Part shown: positions 12,196 to 24,100 of the stretch, piece after piece
Position numbering within the stretch: position 1 is the stretch's first letter
Layout: each line of letters opens with the position of its first letter
DNA from: Acorus gramineus
Taxonomy: Eukaryota; Streptophyta; Magnoliopsida; Acorales; Acoraceae
Assembly: GCA_030737835.1 (NCBI GenBank)
Contig: CM060854.1
Location: forward strand, 8,008,860-8,072,859
Direction of reading: 5' to 3'
DNA: 64,000 bases
Position numbers and translations under genes: made by a program
Notes under the pieces: model-generated
What the model was told of the DNA's origin: nothing
Seen by the model: only the letters and a program-made list of their open reading frames with translations
Databases searched by the model: none

Positions 12196-14635
12196 TTACA
12201 CTGAGGCACTAAGCCATTCGTGGTTCAAAACATAGTTCGCCCATGTTTTATTTTTTATATAAATCATATATACTTGTTTAACGGGGTAAGTGGTTTATAA
12301 AATATATAATTTAATGAATTGAACATATATCATTTATAAAATCGTACATTTTTTGGGTTTGACATTTCCACGCTAATTAGAGTACCCATATTACCAAAAT
12401 ACCAACCCAAATGCAGAACGGTAATGGGGTTGCCAACCAAAAATAAATATATGATGATATTTAAAACTTAAAATTTAATGAACATAGACTAGATATATTA
12501 AATAAATTTAAAAAACATCCTTAAAACATAATTAAATATCTTTAAGGTAGCGTTTAATTGCACAATTGGACAGCTTTTGCATTTTACTGCAGCAGTTTCC
12601 TACAACAGATTTCAGATAAATAATACCTAAAAGTTGTGATTTTCAATTTTTTTTTTTTGAATAAATGTAGACGCACTCCACCAACTGATTTCATTACGAA
12701 AATAGATTAGTACATAGTCTAAAGTTGGGGGGGGGAGGTGAGTTTTTTGTAAAATCAGTTTAAAAATTCAGATTCCTGTAGAACCAATTTTATAATCACG
12801 CGCAACCAAATGCACCCTATAGTGGCATTTGGTAGTAGGATTGCAAAACTAATTTTCTGTAAACGGTGGGTTTAAAACTGTTTCTGCAAGAAGTTACCTC
12901 TCTCTAGTTTTATCTAATCGCAATCTTTGAACACTATTTATCTAAAATCTGTCTGCAGAAAACTGCAATTATAAAATTATTTGATTACATGATCACAGAA
13001 TCAGCTTCCAACAAATGCAAAAGTTCATATAACCAAACACTACATAAGTTGTAAACAACTCACAATGTCAAGAGTTAAGCGGAAATAAACATACCAAAAT
13101 GAAAACCTCGTATTAACAAGTCTGAGAGCCATGCTACTAAAACGAAAGATAAATAGAAACCTAGAAAAAGTCTACTGTGCACTCAGCCACAAAAGATAAG
13201 CCACAAAAAAAGATTGACCTGCGAAGCTCAACAAGTAAATTAAATGACAATGTATCTCTATTTTTTTAAATGACAGTGTATGATGCAAAACGGGTATCGG
13301 ACGTGTTCTAAGAGCGATGAATCTAAAATTCAAATATTTATAGAAAAATCGCCTAATAGAAATATGGCACCCTGAACTTGAAATCGTCTGAAATTTTTAT
13401 TGGGGGTAGATATCAAAGAGATCTACAAAAGTAGTCGCTACGTTACACCACGTGTTTTTTTTTCATTTTTTCTATTTTTTGGCTGTTAAAATGACCTTTT
13501 TGCTATTTTTAGTAACTTTTTAGATTCTGCATGTCTACTTTATAATAATTCGGATTTGACTAAAATCAAATCTGAAGATCTTCTATGATCCTCTAGAGTT
13601 AGTTATAACAAATTTTAGTTTTTATTATTTTTAATAACTTTTTAGTATAAAGGGGATATTTGTAATTTAGGGTTGACATTTTTAATAATATATTTATGAG
13701 TTTTTTTTTTTTTTTTGAGAATTGTGGTTTGTTGAAGGATCTCAACAATTGAATCTTTGTTTTAATTTTTCACTGCGTTAGTGAATCTCAAAATCTTTTA
13801 CTATGATAAATAAACAAAACTCTAGAGAAATCCATGTCCCATTAAAGTTTTTTTATACTAAAATTATTTTTAAATTAATCTTCACGCACTCACGTGGTCC
13901 ACATCTGACTCACATGCCGAAATCATGAATCATAAGCTGTGAATACTCAAAAGCACAAAAACATGTGTAACACATTGATAATCCCTACAAGCCTCCATGC
14001 ACGGTTGACCCCAGGATACTTATAATTTTGATCAGTTAAATACTTAAATCAAATCTGAATCGATTTAAGTTGGGTTTTTTTTTCTAGTTTGGGTCAATAA
14101 TTTTCTGGATTGATTTGGCTTTGATTTAAAGTAAATAAACAGAACTACTTTAGTTAATTTGAGTTTGGTTTTACTTAAAAAAATAAGATAACTGAATTGA
14201 ACTGAATTAAATTTAAACCCCATTCATAATCAATATTCATTTAGATTATTTTTTTTATATTAAAACGTTGTTATTGTTATACTATTAATATTCCTAAAAA
14301 AATAACATTAATTTATACATTAATCATAACCTATTTTTCTAATATTTATTTAAAGTTGTAAATCAACCCTCTAAAAAAAAACTCTAATAAACTCAAATTG
14401 ACAAGAAATAAACAGATTTTTTTTTTATCTTTTAACAATTAGGTTTGATTCGGGTTAACCAAACAAATTTGATTCAGTTTTTAAAATTTCGGTTCGGTTC
14501 TATTTAAAATATAGAATATCATAATTATCCTCAATGTTGATGACATGCGGCCATTAAATAGTGACAATGCATAGTATTTACTAACAAAGTCGATCTACAT
14601 AAGTACATTCTAATAGAAACATGATAATATAAAGG
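12196..14635. other. Intergenic DNA with probable MITE remnants
   Basis: No gene seen. The segment 12546-13044 starts 'ggtagcgtttaattgcac' and ends near the complement of 'gtagtgtttggtta', with similar inner arms ('cagcttttgc', 'gcaaaag'), suggesting a PIF/Harbinger- or hAT-like MITE. Around 14040-14520 there are repeated 'gaatcgattt', 'aattgaactgaatt' and 'cggttcggttc' motifs typical of another palindromic plant MITE. Boundaries are approximate. Confidence 0.4.
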
Positions 14636-15478
14636 ATTAATTGCCCAAATACTTCTCCAACCCAATCCTAATATTTTTTTTACAAACACTTAATTTTTTT
14701 TTTCTACTTTCCTCCCTTTATTTCCCCCAGCATCACGAAATCACAATTTTTTCCTGGAAGTACATGTATGTTTTCTGTAACTTGTAGAACACAAAATGTA
14801 ATTTATGTAAATATTATCTGTAAGTGCATTATTATGTATGTCATGTACAAATTGGTAACTTGTAAAATACTACAGAAATATACGTTAATGCATAACACCT
14901 GAAAATATTTTATCACAAACATCAAAGCACTTGAATTCATTGAATGTTTGCATTCCCATGTTATTTTTCTATCCTAAAGAACTAAGATGTTGTATTCCTT
15001 GGATCATCTTCATGTCATTTTGGTTAAAATCGAATCTATTGTTACACATTTGAGTTAGTAAGCGTACATCATTAGGAATATAACGCAATTTAAACAATAT
15101 TAGAGATGCAACAATTAGTCAAACACCCAAATAAATCAAATACCAATAAATGTGTATTTCATGACAATATAAGAACCACGTATATATTAATGTTATGCAT
15201 TAATGTATGTTTCTCTAGTGTTTTGTAAGTTATGAATTTTATATAATATGATAATGCATTTACAGATAATAACAGATATTACATTATGTGTTCTCCGAGT
15301 TACAGAAAACAAATATGAATTTACAGAAGAAAACTGCTATTTTGGAGCTGGGGGAATTAAAGAGACGAGGGTAAAAAAAAAAATTAAGTATTTGCTATAG
15401 GGGTAAAAAAAAATTGACTGTTTGCTTGCTGTAGGGGTATAAATTTTCTGTAAGGGTATTTAAGCAATTGACCCAAAT
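14636..15478. mobile_element. Long palindromic MITE-like element
   Basis: The left end reads 'gattaattgcccaaatact' and the right end is 'gggtatttaagcaattgaccc', which is its approximate complement. Inner arms also pair: 'ttctgtaacttgtagaacac' on the left against 'gtgttctccgagttacagaa' on the right, and 'gtaagtgcattattat' against 'ataatgcatttac'. The element is about 840 bp with no transposase, so non-autonomous. Target duplications were not established. Confidence 0.65.
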
Positions 15479-16651
15479 ATAAGTATTATAAAAAATAAAA
15501 GTGAGATAGAAGATTAATCTACTCACAGAGCTAACATAAAAGATGGATGTGAAGAAAGTGTTGAATTTAAATTCCATGCGATGCCCAGATCATTTGCAAG
15601 AGAGAAAAAAATCCTTCTCAACTGAGTCTTGAAATAAAATAAAATGAAATACTAGTTTTCAAAATTACATGCATAAGTTTTTTTGGAAAAATATAAAAAT
15701 AACTACCACGATTTCATTTTCGATTTTAAAATATGATTCTAAACGAGGAGATAAAACATAGATGAAAAGGAAAACAAGATAAGAGAAAGAAAAAAAAGAG
15801 AGATTCTGCTGTCTTATATTCTGATTCGAAATCATATGTATAGGTTAAAGAATTACATAGATTACCTCCTCAAAGAATATTTGATAAAGATAGAAATAGA
15901 TACTGAGATTTTACTTTTTATTTTGAAATATAATTCTGAATAAGGTGAGAAAATATAGATGAACTAAAGGAATACAAGAAAAGAGTATTATGATTCCAAA
16001 TTATATACATAGGTTAAATGATTACATAGATTACCTTGAAAACCATGCTCAAAGAGAAAATTTGATAATAAAAAATTTACACACGTGACACCAATTTTTT
16101 TCTAAAGAAAATCCAAATTCTTTTTAGTACAATTAGGTTACGGCCTCACGGGTTAAAAATTGAAAAGTTCATTTAGATAAACAATACATAGATCAACATT
16201 TATTTAGATGTATATATTTTTTATTAAATCTCACCCTTACAAAAAAAGATAGATAAAAGAAACAGTCCCATTTTCAGTCTACATTGTTTTTCAATTTTTT
16301 TTTAAAATTATACACTCTTTCAATAAAATACATACAGTTGTATAAAATGAAATATATACTGAGATATAATAGTATTTTTTCTTTTTCAAAAAATTAATTT
16401 ATACTATACCTATATACTATATGAGGGTACAAAACAGGCTGCAAAATGGATGAGTGTATCAACGCTCTAAATAAAAACACATCTTTCCATTCGGATTTAA
16501 TTGAAAATTGTTTTGATTCTTACCCAAAAAAAAATTGAAAACTGTTTTGATGAAGATGCCTTCCCAATTAGAATGAAAGATTTTAATGAAAACAGGATTT
16601 GCAACAGAGGATTGTTGTTGTATCAAGGAGAGGATGAACTAGGGTTTAAAA

Positions 16652-17161
16652 TAGGGATGGCAATGGGGCGAGTTGGGACGGGTTTGGTCAATCCCAATCC
16701 CAAACCCGTTAAAAAAATCTCATCCCAACCTGTCCCAAACCCGTGATGAGTTTGATTTATTCATTCCAAATTCATCCTAATGGGTTTTTACAAAAACCAG
16801 ACCGGTCTAGTTCCATCCCATTTAGAAGAGAACTTATTTATTATTATAAACTAAATAATTATCTTTATTTGTTATATTATGTAATATTATTTAGTACATG
16901 TTTATGTATTTTATCAGTTGTAACAATAATAATAATATGATAGGTTGATTTTATTCATGTATTATATCAATTTTAAAGGATGTAAGTGATTTACACTGGA
17001 TAAATGGGCGGGGCGGGTTTTTCACCTATATCTCAAACCCCTCCCATATCTTCACCGGGTTGGGGATGGCTAAGGGTTGGGTTTGAAATTCAGGGGACCA
17101 AACCCGTCCAGTAGAGTCGGGTCAGGATGATTTCCTATTTATCTCGTTCCATTACCATTCC
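16652..17161. mobile_element. hAT-like non-autonomous element
   Basis: It starts 'agggatggcaatggggc' and ends with 'gttccattaccattcc', whose complement is 'ggaatggtaatggaac'. GGGATGGCAATGGGGC-type ends with G-rich subterminal repeats ('gggcggggcgggtttt', 'aaacccgtccagtagag') are common in plant hAT-derived elements. No transposase ORF is present and an 8-bp target duplication is not clear. Confidence 0.55.
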
Positions 17162-17180
17162 ATAAGGGTTGGGTCAATGT

Positions 17181-17549
17181 TAGTTTGGCTAGGGGATAAG
17201 TGATGAGATAAAGGGTCATTGTGGGGATAAATGAGTGGAATGACAGCTTATCCTCATTTGGTATAAAAAATAATCGGAATAAACTACTGACAATTGTCCC
17301 AAATTGGAAATGAAAATGAGGATATTTTGGTCAACTTAAAGGCTGGAATAACATTTATCACCATTTTTTATCCCAATTTTGACAAAAGTCCGTTCCACCT
17401 TTTACCTAGAACAAACTATCCCCATTTTTATCTCAAAATGTGGATAATTGTCTATGTTTTATCCCCATTTTTTTATGTCATATCGGATAACAAGTTATTT
17501 AACTCAATTTTTTTTCCTTATCTTAACTCCTTATCCCCATACCAAACTA
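17181..17549. mobile_element. MITE with tagtttgg termini
   Basis: About 370 bp. The left end 'tagtttggctaggggataag' is mirrored by the right end 'cttatccccataccaaacta'. The body is a run of 'atccccattttt' and 'ggggataa' blocks in opposite orientation. No coding capacity. Probably PIF/Harbinger- or hAT-class. Confidence 0.6.
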
Positions 17550-17572
17550 GGCCTTTATGAACAAATGTAGAA

Positions 17573-17982
17573 GGGCAAATTGCATTTGAACCCCCTAAAG
17601 TTTCAAAAGATGCATTTACACCCCCGGCCGTTAGATTTTCCGTTAAAATAAAACAAAAGTATAGTTATACCATTTTTAATTAAATCATTATCGTACTTTT
17701 ACCTTTTCATTAACCATTGTCTGAGTTAATTTTGATCCACATGTATTTGAGATTTGATTATTGTAATAATTAATATTTACAAGGCATATCTAAAGTTAAT
17801 TTGACTTTATTTTTGGGATATTTATAAAATTAATTAAATGATAAAATAATAATTTTAAAACATTTTTATTCCATCTTAACAAAAAAATCTAATGATAGAG
17901 CGTGTATAAATGTATGTTTTTGAATTTCAAGGAGCGCTTCTGTAGGTTTCAAAAACTTCAGGGTCCAAAATGCATTTTATCC
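17573..17982. mobile_element. MITE upstream of the PPR gene
   Basis: About 410 bp with inverted ends: 'gggcaaattgcatttgaacc' on the left, and on the right 'gggtccaaaatgcattttat', which is roughly its complement. Internal 'ccgttagattttccgtta' pairs with 'taacaaaaaaatctaatg'. It ends about 135 bp before the PPR start codon, so it is in the promoter region. Confidence 0.6.
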
Positions 17983-18070
17983 GATGTAAACCTCAACCCC
18001 TTATAAAACTAATCCGATTAATCAAGTTTAAAAGAGAGAATTAGCACTCCCCTTACCCTCACTCGGAGAC

Positions 18071-18078
18071 TATAAATC
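18071..18078 (+). promoter_or_regulatory. Possible TATA box of the PPR gene
   Basis: The sequence 'tataaatc' lies 40 bases before the chosen start codon. It would imply a very short 5' UTR, so it may be fortuitous or the real transcription start may lie further upstream. Confidence 0.35.
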
Positions 18079-18103
18079 ACTCGCACCGCTCAGCGAACGA
18101 GCG

Positions 18104-18190
18104 ATGGGCAGAGAAGAATGGGAGAATTCGCCATTATCTTCGGCTCTCCACTCATCCCTCCCGATTCAAACCCTCACCACCCAAACCTAA
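18104..18190 (+). other. uORF overlapping the PPR start
   Basis: An ATG at 18104 opens a 28-codon frame that ends at 18190, overlapping the main start at 18118 in another frame. If transcripts include it, it would reduce translation of the PPR protein. Its peptide shows no domain. Confidence 0.4.
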
Positions 18191-21100
18191 AACCCTCCAA
18201 AAATCTCTACCCGAAGAAGAAGAAGAAGAAGAGCCTCCTCATCCCTTCACGATCACCTTCTCTTCCTCCTCCGCTGCTCCTCGTGGACTCCCACCGCCAC
18301 CCGCGGAGCGACCTCCATCGGAACTACCATGCGCGTCTCGCTTCGAGACTCGCGGGGCTCGGGAAGCTCGAGGACTTCCTCATGGTCTCGGAGACCGCGC
18401 TGGCCTCCTCTGGCGGTGACGCCTCGAGATTCGTGTCTGATCTTGATAGGGGGATGGTGTGGGTGGGCGTCTTGGGGGTGATGCGGAATGGGGATCTCGA
18501 GGCGGTGGTTGGTTTCTTGGGGAGGGTGGAGAGGCTTGGGATTCCGATTCCGTCTCTTGTTGATGGGTCGGCGATGGCGGCTCTTGTGAGAGAGTGTCGG
18601 CTTCTCGTAGAGGGTGGGAGATTGGAAGAATTTGTTGTCTTGATGGAGATTTTATCAGGTACTTTTTATAATTTGAATAGTAGAAATGTATTAACAATGA
18701 TGTCTGGATTGCATAACTCGTTTGAAGGAGAAGAGATGAATCATTTACTGCTTTACCATCACTATGAATTTGAGTTTTTTTTTTTGTTTTTTTTATTTAA
18801 GGTGGAGTGAATTAATGACTGTCCTTTAGTTTTGTTAAAGAGCTCTGTTACACGCAGTCCTATTATAGTGCTAAATGTAGTCCTATATATCTCGTTAGCC
18901 CCCTCCACTCATTGTATCAAAGTAGATATCTCATTAGAAAATTTTCACATTTTCTATAAATGATACCATTCAATTCAGTGGAGCATATATTTCAGCTTTT
19001 ATAAAAGTACATACCTAATTATTAGATGAAGTATTTGGTTTTTCAAAAAAATGAAAATATGTGTGATCTGCATTTTGGACTGTAAAATGGAGTAGTGTAA
19101 CATTTTAATTTTGTTGAAGTGGCTGGCAAGTTAGTCCGTTTGTTTTGCTGTTTTTTGTATGATTTGGATGGTTCATTTCTCTCTCCCTTAACCAGAGAAA
19201 CATAAACATGGAATTTGATTCTAAGTATCTCAAAACCAAAAAGAAACATGGAATTTGACAAGTATATGAGTATATCAAAACTAAAAAGACCAGTTGAACA
19301 ACAATGGAAAATTATGAAACCACGACTTGGAAAGAGAAAGCTATGTAGTATTTGATATTTTGAGTGCAAGTTTGATGAAAAGAGCAATGACAAGTGGTAA
19401 GCAATATCTTCTCAAATTAGAATGAGTTATTAACGGACAAGTTCTCAGAATTGTCTTCCTGTTCTTATTCATGCCAATTTAAAATTGGGTATGTGATTGC
19501 ATATGCTAATCATTGTAGTTCATGTCTTTAAAGTTATAATTCTGTCATATATAAGGCTCTCCTTGTTATATGTAAAACGTGTGGGAAGATGCTATCAAAT
19601 ACATGAAATACTAGGGACTTTATTGTGGGTCTGAGTCTGTTTTAATCCCACAAGAAGGTTATTGTTAGTTGGGTGAGGCCACTTTGTGTGGGTGGGGTCT
19701 ACCACCTTCCCTCCCCAACTTCTCTTCCATTTCATTCTGTTGTACATTTCCCCTTTTTTTTACAGTAGATTTCTCATCTGCATTTTCTGGAGTTTATCCC
19801 ATTTAATAAATTCTGTTGGTAAACTCTTTTTATATATAAAAAAATCCTTCTTGTAGATATAAATATTTTATTTCCTTTTTTTTTTAAGAGAGGTGGGATA
19901 TCCACCAAATTTTATATCATGTTTTTTTTTTCTTCTAACTATTACTTTCCTTCTTTGTTTGTGGGTATATAATTCATAATAATGAATGTTTTTGTCTGAC
20001 TCCAGGATACCAGATTTCTATCAAGTATATTGTCGACCCAATGAAAATTATAAATATATTTATTGATAAACGAGATCCAAATATGGCTGTGAGGTATGAT
20101 TGTTTGTCATTATGTTTTTTATTTAACATCTGACTCTCTTCAATTGGTAATGTTTTTTATTTGTGTATCTTGTTTCAAAAGTTTGGAAGATATTGTGTCA
20201 ACTGGACGAAATTCAGCCTACTGGAGGAAAGGGAGTGGTTAGGCCATCCACATGGAGGAGAGGAAAGTTTTGATACAGCCTGTTGACTTTTTTTTGGGGG
20301 GTGCACCGGGGCGGGGGGGGGGGGGGGGGGAGGAGGTAAGGAGGGATGGGGCTGATCAGCTGTAGGAGAAAAGAAAAGAAAAATGGGAGCAACTAGGATG
20401 AGGATCTAACTTTCTCCAGCATCTCCCCCAATCTGAAATATGCCAAATGACATCCTCCCAAATATTTTCCGCATATGGGGGGGCACACCCTGAACACAAC
20501 CAGGTTTCTCGAGATCCAGATGGACCAAACAATTGCCGGAATTGTGAGATCTTAGCCTTCACACTTCTATCCCTGGTGACTGTAACTGAGGAACTGCCTC
20601 CCACATAACCTCCAAGGTCTGAAAATTTACATCAATCCCAGTGGTCGAGTGGAACCAACCCCATACCCTTCTAGCCATTGGGCAAAGAATGAACAATTGA
20701 TCGATCGACTCTGGATTGGCTCCACACATGACACAGGTCCTGTCCATATCGGGCACCCGCACCCACTTTGCACGGTATTCTTTGGTGAGAACTCTGTGGA
20801 GGTATACCAGCCATATGAATGCCTTAACCTTCAAAAGAAATTTTAAAGACCAGATCTCCTTCCATTTTTGAGCAGCCCCATATGCCATCAGCCTCTCCCT
20901 ACGCATTCATGCACAACAACTAAGCACCGAGAGCTCCCTGAGATTGGGCACCTTAGCATAAAATATCATGGACATCATCATTCAACGCAATGGGCTGAAG
21001 CAGCTCCAAGAGACTGAGATAGCTCATAGCTGTCAATCTCGTCCTCATGTAAATTGTGACGAACTTGCACATTCCAAAATCCTTCCTCACCCCTCAGGCA

Positions 21101-24100
21101 CCATAATTGATGGGCAGGCCCCTCCTTAATGGAAGCAATGGAAAAGATTTGGGGGAAGGAATCACACAAGGGATGCTCACCCAGCCAAAATCTTACCAAA
21201 ACCAAACCTCCCTTCCTGAGCCAATCTGCCATGAACCATTGATCTGTTGAAATAAAGGGACTCAGATTAGCATAACTACAGACTGTTTGTTCCATGTTAT
21301 CACTAGCATTTTGATATTAACTTCGTACATTAATTTATATTATCCTTTTAGCTATTCAGTGTTGCCATATATACATCATTTTGTGAACACTGTTTAGAAG
21401 TGTTTTTATGGCGCAAGAGCCATTTTCTTGTGGGAAAGGATGGATAATAACAATTTGAATTTTTTGGTTGGATGGCATGTGAACACTTGTATTTTTGTTA
21501 AGCCAACTCAGACAACATCATCAAACAAGAATGCAAACCTCTGTACATCTCTAAAAAGAGTTCATGCACTGTGTCACTCAATGATAACAGGGGCAATGAA
21601 ACCAGCCCGTACTTGTAGATTTGCAACATGAAACCTAAAAGACACATTTATCATGGCATGGTACATATCTTGGAGTATTCTGATATCTAGATGAAATGAT
21701 ATATCATAAACATCATAAATCTTCAACACTTAGTGTCCCTAATGAATTAAAGCATGGGTTCAGACCAGTAGCTCTGTTGTTGAAGTATGCAACCAAAAAG
21801 TCTAGGGCTCAATCCCAACCAATAAATGAAATTATTTCTTTGGGACTAAATTATCAATATCATCTGTATCATCTTATGTACATTGTACCATGCCAGTTTT
21901 TTGGGTTTGCGGAACATATCCACTGTTCAAATCCTTGGTTGCATGTGTACCCCTTAGAAATTATGTCATTAGCTCCTTCGCCATGAATCTTTGTCTTTGC
22001 ATTTTTTTCTGTTAATTTCACATTTTTCTAAGCATGAATTTCTTCAGTAGGCATGGATGCAATCACCAATTTTGAAGTTGAATGACCATCTTAATTTAAT
22101 TTCCATTGTATCAATTGAACTTGGGGTCAGATCTATACTATAGCTCAATGGTTGACAATTAAAGTTGCAATTAAGAGGTCCTAGGTTCAAATTACACCTA
22201 TGTATATATATATATATATATATATTATGTTATACAAATTTATATAAAAGAGAAACATGGGAGGGACTCGATGTAAATTAAGGAGGATGATTTTTCATTG
22301 AAAAGCAGTAAAAGTAATACTTATCATGAGTAGAACTTCAGTATAATGCATTTTTCTCAATATTATGTTGAAATGATTGCCATGGAAATGATCAGTCATT
22401 GTAATGTTCTGGTTTATGGTCTCCAATATATTCTATGAAACAATTGGTATATATGTCTGCAGGTATGCCAGCGTATTACCACAATCTCAATTTCTTTTCT
22501 GTTCTATTATTCAAGAATTTGGGAGGAAGGGAGACTTAGCATCTGCTTTGACTGCTTTTGAAGGATCCAAGATGAAGTCTGGTGGTCATAACATGTATGT
22601 TTATCGCAGTATAATTGATGCTTGTGGTCTTTGTGGTGAATCCTTAAAATCCAGGAGTATTTTTGAGGTATCATCCTTCTGCTTCTCTAGAAATATTAAA
22701 TATCCAGTCTTACTCTATATGTATGGCCACTCTTCAGCGTATAATTATTAACAGATCTTGAATATGAACTTAATTTGTTAATGATCAATGCATTTACCTC
22801 TCCATATTCAGTTATTAATATGACATAACTCTAAAAATATCAAATGCTGAAACAACTGTCTACCAATAGAAATACTATATTTTTCCCGACAAATAGTCAA
22901 ATAGTAAGATCAGATTATATATTTCACTCTTTTCATCAAGTGAAGACATGAACATGGCCTGCTAATAGCCAACCTAGAATATACAATATGTTATCATCAT
23001 CACACAGCCACTTTATGTCACAGGTCCAGCAAAGCCTTTAAGATAAAGATGAGATCTTGATTTCTTATTTTGTTTCATCTGTTCTCCTTTCCCATATCAT
23101 TACATTGATACTTTAACCTTGTATATCCTTTATCCTTCCAATGAAAGGTTTTCTTCTTTCATTTCAGAAATTTTCTTTTTATATCCACTTCATCCTCTCC
23201 AGGGATGAATTCCTCTAGATTGGTTAAAATGCAGGGGTGATGTTCTCTAGATTGGTCGAATTGTACCAAAGTTTTTATCTTTCCTTGCATGAGTTTTCCA
23301 CATGATTGCCTGATTCAAGTCGATACTTCATTCACAATGAATATTTATCATATTTAAGTGTACTGTTGTTTACTGTAGTGCAACATGGATTAATGTTCTC
23401 ACATCTTGATATATTGCTGTAGGAGTTGATGGCTTGTAAGGTCATCCCGAATGTATTCGTCTTCAACAGCCTAATGAATACTAATGCACATGATTTGAGA
23501 TACACTTTGCATGTTTATGGGCAAATGCAAGTAATGCTCTCTATCTTTTTCTCAGATTTGTATAGGTAGGGCCACTGATGCCTACTGAGCAATATTTCTA
23601 TATGTGAAAGACATACTTTAGAAATCTCATTTTCCCATGATTTATGTGTCCTATCTTGTTCAGATGCGTATTAGAAATCTGAATTTTGAAGCTTAAATAT
23701 ATGTTTATTTCCACTTTTTCATGGTTGAAGATTCTAACTTCGCATTCTAACGACCTAGTTCCAGAATTTTTAATTCCAATGGGTTGGTGATTTTGTTTAG
23801 GTTTGTTTTCCTTTTTTGTGTTGTGTATTTTGTGTTTGTGTGTTAGGGAACGGTGGGGTTGAAATTAACAAAGCACATCTTGTTCCACTTTCAAGAAAAC
23901 TGGGAGCCCTATTCAAGTGTGTATATCCCTACTTATCACACCCCTTCTCATGCCCAAACTTTTACTTGGAGCTTTAACTGCAGTAAATTGTGGTGCTGAA
24001 ATTGCCAATTCAACTTTTCATTTTCAATTTATCTGTTACCAATTGAAGTTCCAGTATTGGAACAGCACTTTAAAGAGTAACATCTGAGAAGCTGCATGAT

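Noticed and set aside
20356..21295. LINE-derived ORFs as host genes (also 26.8-27.3, 34.6 and 41.5-42.0 kb)
   Set aside because: They are broken frames with reverse-transcriptase or zf-RVT motifs, antisense within introns.
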